Shown here piece after piece: positions 24,335 to 32,002 of a DNA stretch of 44,189 nt. The stretch comes from Rhizobium sp. Q54 (GTDB lineage Bacteria > Pseudomonadota > Alphaproteobacteria > CADEGL01). Position 1 is the first letter of the stretch. Every line of letters begins with the position of its first letter. A program made the position numbers and the translations under genes. The notes under the pieces are model-generated. The model made no database searches. It was not told where the DNA came from and saw only the letters and a program-made list of their open reading frames with translations. The DNA is taken from assembly GCA_945860095.1 (NCBI GenBank), contig CAMAPP010000007.1, forward strand, positions 1 through 44,189. Direction: 5' to 3'.

Positions 24335-25165
24335 TCAACGCCCGCGGCGCCGCCGGTTCCCCACGCGCCGGTCGGCGCCTCGCTCGGAGGCCCAGAACCC
24401 GGGCGCTTCGATCGCGTCGGCGAGGGCCAAGGCGGCGGCCTCGAGCAGGCGCTCGCCCTTCTTCGCCGTCGCGACGGAGGGATCGCCGATCACGCCGGAT
24501 TTCGAGAACTCCCGGAACGAGCGATAGCGATACATGCCCTTGCGCGAGGTCATGACTTCCATGGGCGGGTCGGCGATCGCGCGCATGGCCTTGGTATCGA
24601 CGAGATCGGGCCTCAGCAGCAGGAGCATCGAGGTTTCCGCCTCGCAGGCGTGGCGCACATTGGTCTGGCGCTCGAGAATCTTGGCGTAGCTCTTGGCCGT
24701 ATCGTCGAGCGTCCAATAGCTCGTCGTCGCGATCGACACGCCGAGTTCGCGCGCAAGCTCGCCCACGATCACGTTCAAGGCCGCGATATTGCCACCATGG
24801 CCGTTCATCAGCAGCACGCGCCGGAAGCCGTGGCGCACGACCGATTGGCAGATGCCGCGCAGTAGGGCGTGAAAGGTCGCAAAATCGAGCGTGATCGTGC
24901 CGCCGAACGCCATGTGGTGCTCGGCGAGGCCGGTCCAAACCGCCGGCAGGATCACGACCGGCTTGCCGCGATCGCAAAGTTTCCGCGCCGCGCGACGCGT
25001 CACCTCGGCCGCGAGCAAGGCATCGACCTGGACCGGCAAATGCGGGCCGTGCTGCTCGGTCGAGCCCACGGGCACGATGACGACCGCATCGCGCTTGGCG
25101 AGGGCGTTCAGCTCATGGGCTTTGAGATTGTGCCACTCGAATTCGGTTCCGCGCGATGCCGCCAT
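24335..25165 (-). CDS. Creatininase family amidohydrolase
   Basis: A 276-residue protein of the creatininase fold. VPVGSTEQHGPHLPVQVD supplies the metal-binding Glu, His and Asp, LMNGHGGN a further His, and HACEAETSM a Glu. Members open lactam rings (creatinine, scyllo-inosose derivatives) or process mycofactocin (MftE); members lacking typical partners are often of unknown role. The Arg-rich tail (RRVGNRRRRGR) is probably unimportant. It ends 5 bases from the stop of the convergent amidohydrolase and starts divergently from the triple-Rid gene. Confidence 0.9.
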   Translation of the reverse strand: MAASRGTEFEWHNLKAHELNALAKRDAVVIVPVGSTEQHGPHLPVQVDALLAAEVTRRAARKLCDRGKPVVILPAVWTGLAEHHMAFGGTITLDFATFHALLRGICQSVVRHGFRRVLLMNGHGGNIAALNVIVGELARELGVSIATTSYWTLDDTAKSYAKILERQTNVRHACEAETSMLLLLRPDLVDTKAMRAIADPPMEVMTSRKGMYRYRSFREFSKSGVIGDPSVATAKKGERLLEAAALALADAIEAPGFWASERGADRRVGNRRRRGR

Positions 25166-25262
25166 GGCGTCCTCCCCGTTCGCCGGAAACTGTTGGTGCC
25201 GGCCGCGCGTCTGTCAACGCCGCCGGGCCCGGGACATTCGGGTGCGCGGCGCATTTGGGCCT

Positions 25263-25309
25263 TTGACGCGCCGGGGCCGCGTGGACCATTGACGCGCCGG
25301 GGCCGCGTG
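25263..25309. repeat. Tandem repeat, 2 x 21 bp (period 26)
   Basis: The 21-bp sequence ttgacgcgccggggccgcgt plus g occurs twice with five bases between, in the divergent spacer before the triple-Rid gene and ending 32 bases before its ATG. Confidence 0.88.
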
Positions 25310-25341
25310 CGGGAAAAGGTACCGACCCGGGGGGCGCCACC

Positions 25342-26559
25342 ATGAAACGGACCTATGTCTGGCCGAAAGGCCATTGGAACTGGCATTTCAACGTCACGCA
25401 CAAACACGGCCTGCGCGTCGGCGATCTGTGCTTCGTCGGCGGCCAAGTCGATGTCGACGCCAAGGGCGTGCCGCAGCACAAGGGCGATTTGCACGCGCAA
25501 ATCGACGTGGTCGCGCGCCACATCGAAACGGTGCTCGGCCATCTCGGCGCCGATCTCGACGACGTATGCAAGCTCGTCATGTTCTACGTCAATGACGGCA
25601 CGGTGGACGAGCGCGCGGCGCTGACCACGCTCCGCCGCCATTTCCGCGGCGCCGTGCCGCCGGCGATCATGCCCGTGCCCCTGCCCGTCCTAGCCTATCC
25701 CGGCATGCAGGTTGAAATCGAAGCCATCGCCATGCGCAAGGAATCGGGTGCGCGCATGGTGCGCACGCCCTCCAATCCCAAGGGCCACTGGGATTGGCCG
25801 TTCAGCCACGGCGTGCGCTGCGGCGAGATGATTTGGGTGGGCGCGCAAATGCCGGTCGATCAAGACGGCCACGTCCGCGCCCCCGGCCAGGCCGAGGAAC
25901 AGGCACGCATCAATATCGAGAACATCCGCCGCGTGCTCGACGGCTTCGGCGCGAAACTCGACGATGTCTGCCGCATCAACACCTTCTTCGTCGGCCACGG
26001 CACGGCGAAAGACTGGGCGCGCGCGGCGGACGTGCGCGCGCACGCCTTCAAATGGCCGGGCCCGGTGGGCACGGGCGTGCCGGTTCCCGCGCTGTTCCCG
26101 GACGGCATGACCATCCGCCAAGAGACCTGTGCCATGCTTGCGATCGATGGCGCGCATCTGCCGCGCGTGGCCGTGCGGCCGACCGATCATTGGGATTGGC
26201 CGATCGCGGTCAATTTCCAGCAGGGCGTGAAGTGCGGAAATCTGATTTTCGTCGGCGGCCAGGTCGCGCTCGACGGCGGCGGCAAGTCGCAATTTTCCGG
26301 CGACATGGTTCGCCAAACGCGCGTCACGATGGACTATATCGGGCGCGTGCTCGAAGCCTACGGCGCAAAGTTCGACGACGTCGTCAAAGTAAACGCGTTC
26401 TACCGGGGTGGGGCGAGCGGCGAGACGTTGAAGAAAAATCTTTCGATCCGCTCGGGCTATTTCACGATGCCGGGGCCGACCACCACGGGCATACCGCTGA
26501 CCGACATCGCGGCCGAGGGTCTCGAAATTGAAGTCGAGGCCTACGCGATCGTCGATTGA
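25342..26559 (+). CDS. Three-domain Rid (YjgF/UK114) fusion protein
   Basis: A 405-residue protein made of three consecutive Rid domains (about 1-131, 132-270, 271-405). Each starts with a similar block: GHWNW, GHWDWP and DHWDWP, followed by GDLCFVGGQV, GEMIWVGAQM or GNLIFVGGQV. Each ends near EIEAIA or a variant. RidA proteins are normally about 130-residue homotrimers with active sites between subunits, so this chain could fold as a one-piece trimer. By hand alignment the catalytic Arg of RidA (in PARS) is Met, Thr and Thr in the three domains, so classical 2-aminoacrylate deaminase activity is unlikely. The ATG follows gggggcgcc. It neighbours creatininase and amidohydrolase genes. Confidence 0.9.
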   Translation: MKRTYVWPKGHWNWHFNVTHKHGLRVGDLCFVGGQVDVDAKGVPQHKGDLHAQIDVVARHIETVLGHLGADLDDVCKLVMFYVNDGTVDERAALTTLRRHFRGAVPPAIMPVPLPVLAYPGMQVEIEAIAMRKESGARMVRTPSNPKGHWDWPFSHGVRCGEMIWVGAQMPVDQDGHVRAPGQAEEQARINIENIRRVLDGFGAKLDDVCRINTFFVGHGTAKDWARAADVRAHAFKWPGPVGTGVPVPALFPDGMTIRQETCAMLAIDGAHLPRVAVRPTDHWDWPIAVNFQQGVKCGNLIFVGGQVALDGGGKSQFSGDMVRQTRVTMDYIGRVLEAYGAKFDDVVKVNAFYRGGASGETLKKNLSIRSGYFTMPGPTTTGIPLTDIAAEGLEIEVEAYAIVD

Positions 26560-26561
26560 AG

Positions 26562-26598
26562 CCGTTAACCCCCGGCCGCGAAGGCGTGGGGGCAACGG
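26562..26598. terminator. Bidirectional hairpin between convergent genes
   Basis: CCGTT pairs with AACGG and CCCCC with GGGGG, separated by a small internal loop, with a further CC/GG at the tip. It fills the 41-base gap between the convergent stops exactly. There is no T tract. Confidence 0.45.
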
Positions 26599-26600
26599 TC

Positions 26601-27233
26601 TTAATGCACGGGTTCCGCCGCCCGGCGCGGCGCCTCGGTCTGGGCCGAAAATTCGAGCACAAGCCCCCAATCGGCCGAGGCGACCGCCTGCTGGATGAGG
26701 CGGCAGATGCCGTGGATCATGTCGAAGTTGACCGTGATCGACACTGCCTTGCGTTCGGCGGTCTGAAAGCTGACGCTCGCGCGCTCGGGACCCGTCATCT
26801 TGATCTGACAGCCGACGACCAGCAGGGGCATGGGCTCGGTCGGATCGTGCGCGGCCGGATCGTGCGCGGCCGGATCGTGCGCGGCCGCAATTTCCGGATC
26901 GGGCGCTGGCGCCAAAGTTTGCGCCGCCGGCGACGGCGGGCCGCCGGCGTCCGATTTCTCGCGTTCCTTGTAGGGCTGGGAGAAATCGCTCGATTTCACG
27001 GCGTGTTCGTGGCGGAAGGCCATCACCGCCTGGCGTGCATCGGAGGTTGGCGCGTGGGTGGAAATCTTGGGGTCGCGCCCCAGCGCGTCGAGCAAGGCCG
27101 GCCACAAGGCGCGCACGAAGCGCCGCGTCAGCGACAGCGCGACCTCCTCGCCGCCCTGGGTGCGCACGCGCAGCAAGAGTCGGTCCTGTTCGGGGACGAA
27201 TTTGAGATTGATCTGATGCAGCGCATTGGCCAT
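26601..27233 (-). CDS. Conserved hypothetical protein with HDPAA linker repeat
   Basis: A 210-residue protein without a name I can give. The N-terminal block (LHQINLKFVPEQDRLLLRV, then LSLTRRFVRALWPALLDAL) and the C-terminal block (SITVNFDMIHGICRLIQQAV, then ADWGLVLEF) resemble a conserved family of proteobacterial hypothetical proteins. Between them is a Pro/Ala-rich linker containing three AHDPA units coded by a 15-bp tandem repeat. The start at 27233 gives the recognisable N-terminus but has no clear ribosome-binding site; a seven-unit 18-bp array begins 18 bases upstream, where promoter and leader should be. Confidence 0.75.
   Translation of the reverse strand: MANALHQINLKFVPEQDRLLLRVRTQGGEEVALSLTRRFVRALWPALLDALGRDPKISTHAPTSDARQAVMAFRHEHAVKSSDFSQPYKEREKSDAGGPPSPAAQTLAPAPDPEIAAAHDPAAHDPAAHDPTEPMPLLVVGCQIKMTGPERASVSFQTAERKAVSITVNFDMIHGICRLIQQAVASADWGLVLEFSAQTEAPRRAAEPVH
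26841..26885. repeat. In-frame tandem repeat, 3 x 15 bp
   Basis: Unit cggatcgtgcgcggc occurs three times without mismatch inside the hypothetical gene and encodes the five-residue linker repeat AAHDP. A multiple of three, it preserves the frame. Confidence 0.92.
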
Positions 27234-27250
27234 GGCGATGCCATCATATG

Positions 27251-27376
27251 GGCAAACCCGGCTATATCGGCAAGCCCGGCCATATCGGCATGCTCGGCCA
27301 TATCGGCATGCTCGGCCATATCGGCAAGCCCGGCCATATCGGCATGCTCGGCCATATCGGCAAGCCCGGCCACGCG
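27251..27376. repeat. Tandem repeat, 7 x 18 bp, two alternating unit types
   Basis: Seven 18-bp units begin at 27251. Types are A (ggcaagcccggccatatc) and B (ggcatgctcggccatatc) in the order A', A, B, B, A, B, A', where A' are edge variants. The array sits immediately upstream of the leftward hypothetical gene. It is open in frames of both strands but the encoded peptides (GHIGMLGHIGKP) look accidental. Confidence 0.95.
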
Positions 27377-27509
27377 CACGATCTTTGCGGTCGCCGCTTG
27401 AGGCTCGGGTCCTTGATCGTGGGCAAGGTTCTGCCAAGCTATCGTGTCGGCGCAACTTGGGCGCGCGCCTGACAGGCGAAAAAAAACAGCGCATTGTTCA
27501 ACGGAATTC

Positions 27510-28763
27510 ATGGTTGATATCGGCCGCACACACGCCGAACGCAGCGCACGCCAAGCCGGGCTTGCCGGGCGCGGTGGCGCACGCGTCCGTCCGCGCGTTG
27601 GCGCCCATCGCATGGCGCCATCGATCGCCGCGGTGCGGCCCGCGCGCGTCGAGGATCTCGACGATTTGCTGGCGGTGGAACAGCGGTGCTTTTCGACCGA
27701 CCGCCTGTCACGCGCCAGCCTACGCCGGTTTCTGCGGGCATCGAGCGCGCGCACGATCGTCGCCTTGCGCCAAGGCCGGATCGCGGGCTACGCCCTGGTC
27801 ACGCTGCCCAACGGCGCCGAGCACGGGCGGCTCTATTCGTTCGCGGTGGCCCCCGACGCGCGCGGGTACGGCGTCGGGCGGCGCCTGTTGGCAGCGGCCG
27901 AGAAGGCCGCGCTCGAGGCCGGCCGCGGCGCGCTCCGCCTCGAGGTCCGCCCCGACAACCGCGCGGCGCGCGCGCTCTACCGCTCGCGCGGCTTCGTCGC
28001 CAATGGGCGGCGGGAGAATTATTACCAGGACAATGCCGACGCGCTGCGGATGGAGAAAATCCTCGTCTCGCCGCGGCCGCCCGGGCCGGGTGTGCCCTAT
28101 TTCGCCCAGACGCTCGATTTCACCTGCGGGCCCGCCGCCTTGCTGATGGCAATGGCCGCGCTCGACCACCGCACGCCGCTCGCGCGCGCCGCGGAATTGC
28201 AGCTTTGGCGCGAATCGACGCTGATATTCATGACCTCGGGTCACGGTGGCTGCGACCCCTTCGGTCTCGCCCTGGCCGCGAACCGGCGCGGCTTCAAGGC
28301 TGCCGTTTTCGTTTCCGACCTCGACGACCTGTTTCTCGAATCGGTGCGCAAACCCGAAAAGCGCGAGGTCATGCGCCTGGTTCAGCGCGATTTCCGGCGC
28401 CAATTGCGCACCACCGGCATCGTGGTTCACGGCCGCGCGCTGCGCATGACGGAACTCGACGCCTTTCTCGACGCGGGCGCCGTTCCGGTCATGCTGGTCA
28501 GCGGCTTTCGCGTATATCGGCAGAAAATCCCCCACTGGGTCGTCGTCACGGGCGCCGATCGCCGATATGTCTATCTGCACGACCCGTACATCTGGCGCCG
28601 CAAGGGGCACACGGCCCAGGATTCCATGCATCAGCCGATAAACCGTCGCGAATTCCAACGCATGATCCGCTACGGCAAGGCGAAATTGCAGGCCGCGATC
28701 ATCTTGTCCCGGGATGGAAAAGACCCGGTCCGCGCGCGCGCCAACGGTCACGGAGCGAGCTAG
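27510..28763 (+). CDS. GNAT acetyltransferase fused to a C39-like peptidase domain
   Basis: A 417-residue two-domain protein. Residues about 40-188 are a RimI-like GNAT fold (IRPARxxD-type start; VAPDARGYGVGRRLL, the acetyl-CoA loop; RALYRSRGF). Residues about 195-400 are a papain-like C39 domain: QTLDFTCGPAALLMA holds C206, IPHWVVVTGAD holds H342, and YLHDPY supplies D358. The stop abuts the ATG of the ATP-grasp gene. Comparative genomics has predicted such GNAT-peptidase fusions beside RLAN/RimK ligases in peptide-synthesis or protein-modification systems. The start is uncertain: 27510 or 27612, neither with a strong ribosome-binding site. Confidence 0.88.
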   Translation: MVDIGRTHAERSARQAGLAGRGGARVRPRVGAHRMAPSIAAVRPARVEDLDDLLAVEQRCFSTDRLSRASLRRFLRASSARTIVALRQGRIAGYALVTLPNGAEHGRLYSFAVAPDARGYGVGRRLLAAAEKAALEAGRGALRLEVRPDNRAARALYRSRGFVANGRRENYYQDNADALRMEKILVSPRPPGPGVPYFAQTLDFTCGPAALLMAMAALDHRTPLARAAELQLWRESTLIFMTSGHGGCDPFGLALAANRRGFKAAVFVSDLDDLFLESVRKPEKREVMRLVQRDFRRQLRTTGIVVHGRALRMTELDAFLDAGAVPVMLVSGFRVYRQKIPHWVVVTGADRRYVYLHDPYIWRRKGHTAQDSMHQPINRREFQRMIRYGKAKLQAAIILSRDGKDPVRARANGHGAS

Positions 28764-30440
28764 ATGCACGCCATACTCGTCGAGCGGCGCGCCCATTTCC
28801 CGTTCGACATCCCCGGCTGCCAAACGGTCGAGGTGCGCGAGTTCATTGCCCGGCCCGAACTGGTGCGCGCGCGACGGGCAAAGATCATCAACCTGTCGCG
28901 CGACTACAGCTATCTCGGCTATGGCTATTATTGCTCGCTGCTGGCCGAGGCGCGGAAGCAAAAGGTCGTGCCCTCGGTCGAAACCATCCTTGAGCTGCGC
29001 GAGCGCTCCATCTACCGCTACGCCCTGCCGGAGCTCGACGAGCTGCTGCGCCAATCGGTCAAGCGCGCGCCAGACCTGCCCGCCTCGCCCTTCGCGCTGT
29101 TCGTGTTCTTCGGTCGCGCGGCGGACGACCGGTTCCGCGATCTCGGCCGGCGGGCCTTCGACCGCTTCGGCTGCCCCATTCTCCGCCTCAACGTCTCGCC
29201 CGAAAACAATTGGCAGATCGCCGCGATCAAGCCCGCGGCGATGGAAGACTTGACGCCCGACCAGGTGCGCCAGTTCGAGACCGCGCTCGGCGGGTATACC
29301 CGCGCCACCTGGCGCAGCCCCAAGGCGCAGAAGGCGCCTGGAAAGTACTCGCTCGCGATTCTGTGGAACCCGCAGGAGTCCCTGCCGCCCTCGGATCTGC
29401 GGACATTGCAGAAATTCATCAAGATCGGCGAGCAGATGGGCATCGACGCCGAACTCGTCGAGCGCAAGGACTACGCCACCTTGGCCGAGTTCGACGCCTT
29501 GTTCATCCGCGAGACGACGACCATCGACAACCATACCTACCGCTTCGCCAAGAAGGCGGAGAAGGAAGGCATGCCGGTGATCGACGACCCGACCTCGATC
29601 CTGCGCTGCACGAACAAAGTTTATCTGGCCGAGTTGCTCAAGGCGAACCGGATTCCGACGCCCAAAACCCTACTGGTCGATCGCGGCCGCCTCCAGGCGA
29701 TCGAGCAGGAAATCGCCTATCCCATCGTGCTCAAGATTCCCGACGGCTCGTTTTCGCGCGGCGTGATCAAGGCGCACAATCGCCAGGAACTGACCGACGG
29801 CGCGATGCGGCTTCTCAAGGAATCCGATGTCATTCTCGCCCAGCAATACATCTATACCGAGTTCGATTGGCGCATCGGCATCCTGCGCGGCGAGGCGCTT
29901 TTCGTCTGCCACTATCTGATGGCCGATGGCCATTGGCAGATCGTCAAGCACGATTCGGGCGGCGGCTTCCAGGAAGGCCAGACGCACACCTTCGGCGTCG
30001 AGCGCGCGCCCGCCGAAATCGTCCAGCTCGCGGTCAAGGCCGCCGGCCTCATCGGCGACGGTTTTTACGGCGTGGATATCAAGCAGACGCCCCAAGGCCT
30101 CTACCTGATCGAGGTCAACGACAACCCGAACATCGAAATCGGTTGCGAGGACTTGGTTCTCGGAGACGAATTGTATCGCAAGATCCTCGGCGAATTCGTC
30201 CGCCGGTTGGAGGAACGGCCCGTGTCGGCCGTGCCGGCCCTGCCGGGCTTCGGTCCCGAGCCGATGCCGCCGGTGAACGGCAATAGCGCGAACATCGCGC
30301 CGCCGCTCGAACAGGCGAATCCGACTCCGGACGTTGCCGCCGCGTCGCCCGCTTCCACGGCGGAGAGCGCCGCGACGCCCGCCGCCGTACCACCTGTTTC
30401 CACGGCGCTGGGTGCCCGCGTCCAAGAGGGCCTCGGCTGA
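28764..30440 (+). CDS. RimK-family ATP-grasp ligase with N-terminal RLAN domain
   Basis: A 558-residue amino-acid or peptide ligase. Residues 1-155 are the RimK-like N-terminal region with [21 protein letters not shown] split here as [14 protein letters not shown] and YCSLLAE. The ATP-grasp core runs from about 195 to 480: [14 protein letters not shown] (274-287), [13 protein letters not shown] (322-334, ATP lysine and glycine loop) and [13 protein letters not shown] (448-460, magnesium ligands). The tail after 490 is Pro/Ala-rich, dispensable-looking and longer than usual. It follows the GNAT-C39 gene with no gap. Known RimK adds glutamates to ribosomal S6; this branch's substrate is not known. 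Confidence 0.9.
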   Translation: MHAILVERRAHFPFDIPGCQTVEVREFIARPELVRARRAKIINLSRDYSYLGYGYYCSLLAEARKQKVVPSVETILELRERSIYRYALPELDELLRQSVKRAPDLPASPFALFVFFGRAADDRFRDLGRRAFDRFGCPILRLNVSPENNWQIAAIKPAAMEDLTPDQVRQFETALGGYTRATWRSPKAQKAPGKYSLAILWNPQESLPPSDLRTLQKFIKIGEQMGIDAELVERKDYATLAEFDALFIRETTTIDNHTYRFAKKAEKEGMPVIDDPTSILRCTNKVYLAELLKANRIPTPKTLLVDRGRLQAIEQEIAYPIVLKIPDGSFSRGVIKAHNRQELTDGAMRLLKESDVILAQQYIYTEFDWRIGILRGEALFVCHYLMADGHWQIVKHDSGGGFQEGQTHTFGVERAPAEIVQLAVKAAGLIGDGFYGVDIKQTPQGLYLIEVNDNPNIEIGCEDLVLGDELYRKILGEFVRRLEERPVSAVPALPGFGPEPMPPVNGNSANIAPPLEQANPTPDVAAASPASTAESAATPAAVPPVSTALGARVQEGLG

Positions 30441-30484
30441 TCTCCGGTCGCGGGACAACCCGCGCGCGCACATTCGACATCGCG

Positions 30485-31552
30485 GTGATCGGCGCCGGCA
30501 TCGCCGGCCTCGGCTGCGCTCGCCATTTGGCGCAAAAGGGCAAGCGCGTCGTCCTCCTCGAGCAGAACGAACCCGGCTCGGCGGCATCGGGCGTGAACGC
30601 GGGCACCCTTGCCTATCAGAATAAGCGCGAACCCCTGCTCGCCTTCTATCGCGAGGCGCTCGAGGAATGGGCGCGACTGCGCCACACGCTCGGGGAGATC
30701 GGCCATGGCCAACCCGGCGGGCTGCATGTCGCCTCGGCGACCGAGCGCGCGGAGCTCGAACGCGTATCCCTGGCGCGCGCGGCGATAGGGGAGCCGGTGG
30801 AATGGCTGGAGGGTAGGAAGTTGCGCACGCGCGCGCCGTGGCTCGGGCCGGAGGTCGATGCGGCGACTTATTGCGGCCGCGACGGCTATGCCAATCCCCA
30901 ATTGGCCTGCTTGGCGCTAGCGGCCGAATGTCGCCGTGCGGGCGTCACCGTCGTGTCGCGCGCGCGCGTGAGGGGTGCCGCGCTTCGCAACCGCCGGCAC
31001 GCGCTCGATACTTCGGCGGGCGATTTCGAGGCCGAGGCCGCGGTCATCGCCGCGGGTCCGTGGTCGGCCGGCGTGGCGTCCCTGTTCGGCCGCGAACTTG
31101 GCGTGGGATCGAGCTTGATCGTTCTGTCGGTGACCGAACCGGCGCCGTCCTTCATCGATGCCGTGGTCACGCATGTCTCCGGCCGGCTCACGCTCAAGCG
31201 CCTCGCCAACGACAGCGTTCTCATCGGCGGCGGCTGGCCGGGAAAAGGCCGGTTCGAGCCCTACGAGCCGGGGATCGACGCCGCATCCTTGCAGCACAAT
31301 CTGCGCTATGCGGCGGCGATCGTGCCGGCGCTTGCGGAGATGCGCCTGGTGCGCGCCTGGGCCGGGTTCGAAAGCGTGACCCGGGACGGCTTGCCGATTC
31401 TTGCCGCCCTCGGCGGCGAACCGATGCTTGTCGCCTGTGTGCCGACGGCCGCAGGGCTGACTGCGGGGCCGTTGATGGGGCGTCTGGCCGGTGAGTTGGT
31501 TTTGGGCAAGGCCTTGCCGGAATACGCGCGCCCTTTTGCGCGCGGGTCCTAG
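30485..31552 (+). CDS. FAD-dependent amino-acid oxidase (DAO/glycine oxidase-like)
   Basis: A roughly 355-370-residue FAD oxidoreductase. VIGAGIAGLGCARHLA is the dinucleotide motif, VVLLEQNEPGSAASG the ribose-binding strand, and SVTRDGLPIL plus PTAAGLTAGPLMGRL close the FAD site. DAO-family enzymes oxidise glycine, D-amino acids or secondary amines. The GTG at 30485 falls inside the first strand; the residues before it (TFDIA) clearly belong to the fold but have no ATG, GTG or TTG upstream in frame before RimK sequence. Real initiation may be at CTG 30437 or ATC 30440, overlapping the ligase stop. It is third in the GNAT-C39/ATP-grasp operon. Confidence 0.85.
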   Translation: MIGAGIAGLGCARHLAQKGKRVVLLEQNEPGSAASGVNAGTLAYQNKREPLLAFYREALEEWARLRHTLGEIGHGQPGGLHVASATERAELERVSLARAAIGEPVEWLEGRKLRTRAPWLGPEVDAATYCGRDGYANPQLACLALAAECRRAGVTVVSRARVRGAALRNRRHALDTSAGDFEAEAAVIAAGPWSAGVASLFGRELGVGSSLIVLSVTEPAPSFIDAVVTHVSGRLTLKRLANDSVLIGGGWPGKGRFEPYEPGIDAASLQHNLRYAAAIVPALAEMRLVRAWAGFESVTRDGLPILAALGGEPMLVACVPTAAGLTAGPLMGRLAGELVLGKALPEYARPFARGS

Positions 31553-31553
31553 T

Positions 31554-31985
31554 CTAGCCAAGCAGACGTTCGGCCATGCGGACGATGCCGCTTTCCATGC
31601 GATCGACCACGATGGCATAGAGATCGCGCACCGAGACCATGCCGACGGGCTGGCCGTTCTTGACGACCGGCAAATGGCGATAACCCTTCGTCGCCATGCG
31701 CTCCAGCGCCTCGCGCGCGAAATCGTCGGGCGCCAAGGTATCGGGATTGACCGTCATGACGGCGCCAAGCTTGGTCTTGGCCGGGCTGAGGCCGGCCGCA
31801 ACCACGCGCAAAACCATGTCGCGCTCGGTGAAGATACCGACCAGCTTCCTTGCCTTGACCACCATGACGGCGCCCAGCCGGCGCTCGGCCATGATTTGCG
31901 CGGCTGCGGCGACGGTCGCGTCCGGCGCCAGCGTGACCAAGGATTGCCCCTCGACGATATCGGGAATGATTCTGAGATTGCGCAC
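31554..31985 (-). CDS. Two-CBS-domain protein
   Basis: A 143-residue protein of paired CBS motifs, the usual adenosine-nucleotide sensors. IMAERRLGAVMVV and LVGIFTERDMVLRVV belong to the first motif; MATKGYRHLPVV and PVGMVSVRDLYAIVV to the second. It lies 17 bases after the patatin gene on the same strand and probably shares its transcript, and ends one base from the FAD oxidase stop on the other strand. Confidence 0.9.
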   Translation of the reverse strand: MRNLRIIPDIVEGQSLVTLAPDATVAAAAQIMAERRLGAVMVVKARKLVGIFTERDMVLRVVAAGLSPAKTKLGAVMTVNPDTLAPDDFAREALERMATKGYRHLPVVKNGQPVGMVSVRDLYAIVVDRMESGIVRMAERLLG

Positions 31986-32002
31986 GATGGCCTGGCGAAT
32001 CT

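Noticed and set aside
25342-26559. Active RidA deaminase
   Set aside because: The catalytic arginine is missing in all three domains by hand alignment, so the standard activity is not claimed.
27251-27376. CRISPR array
   Set aside because: Units are 18 bp with no spacers between them and no cas genes are present.
27248-27472. A collagen-like GHIGMLGHIGKPG protein on the + strand
   Set aside because: The peptide is only the translation of the 18-bp DNA array, has no ribosome-binding site and no conserved ends; the reverse frame gives an equally repetitive GRACRY peptide.
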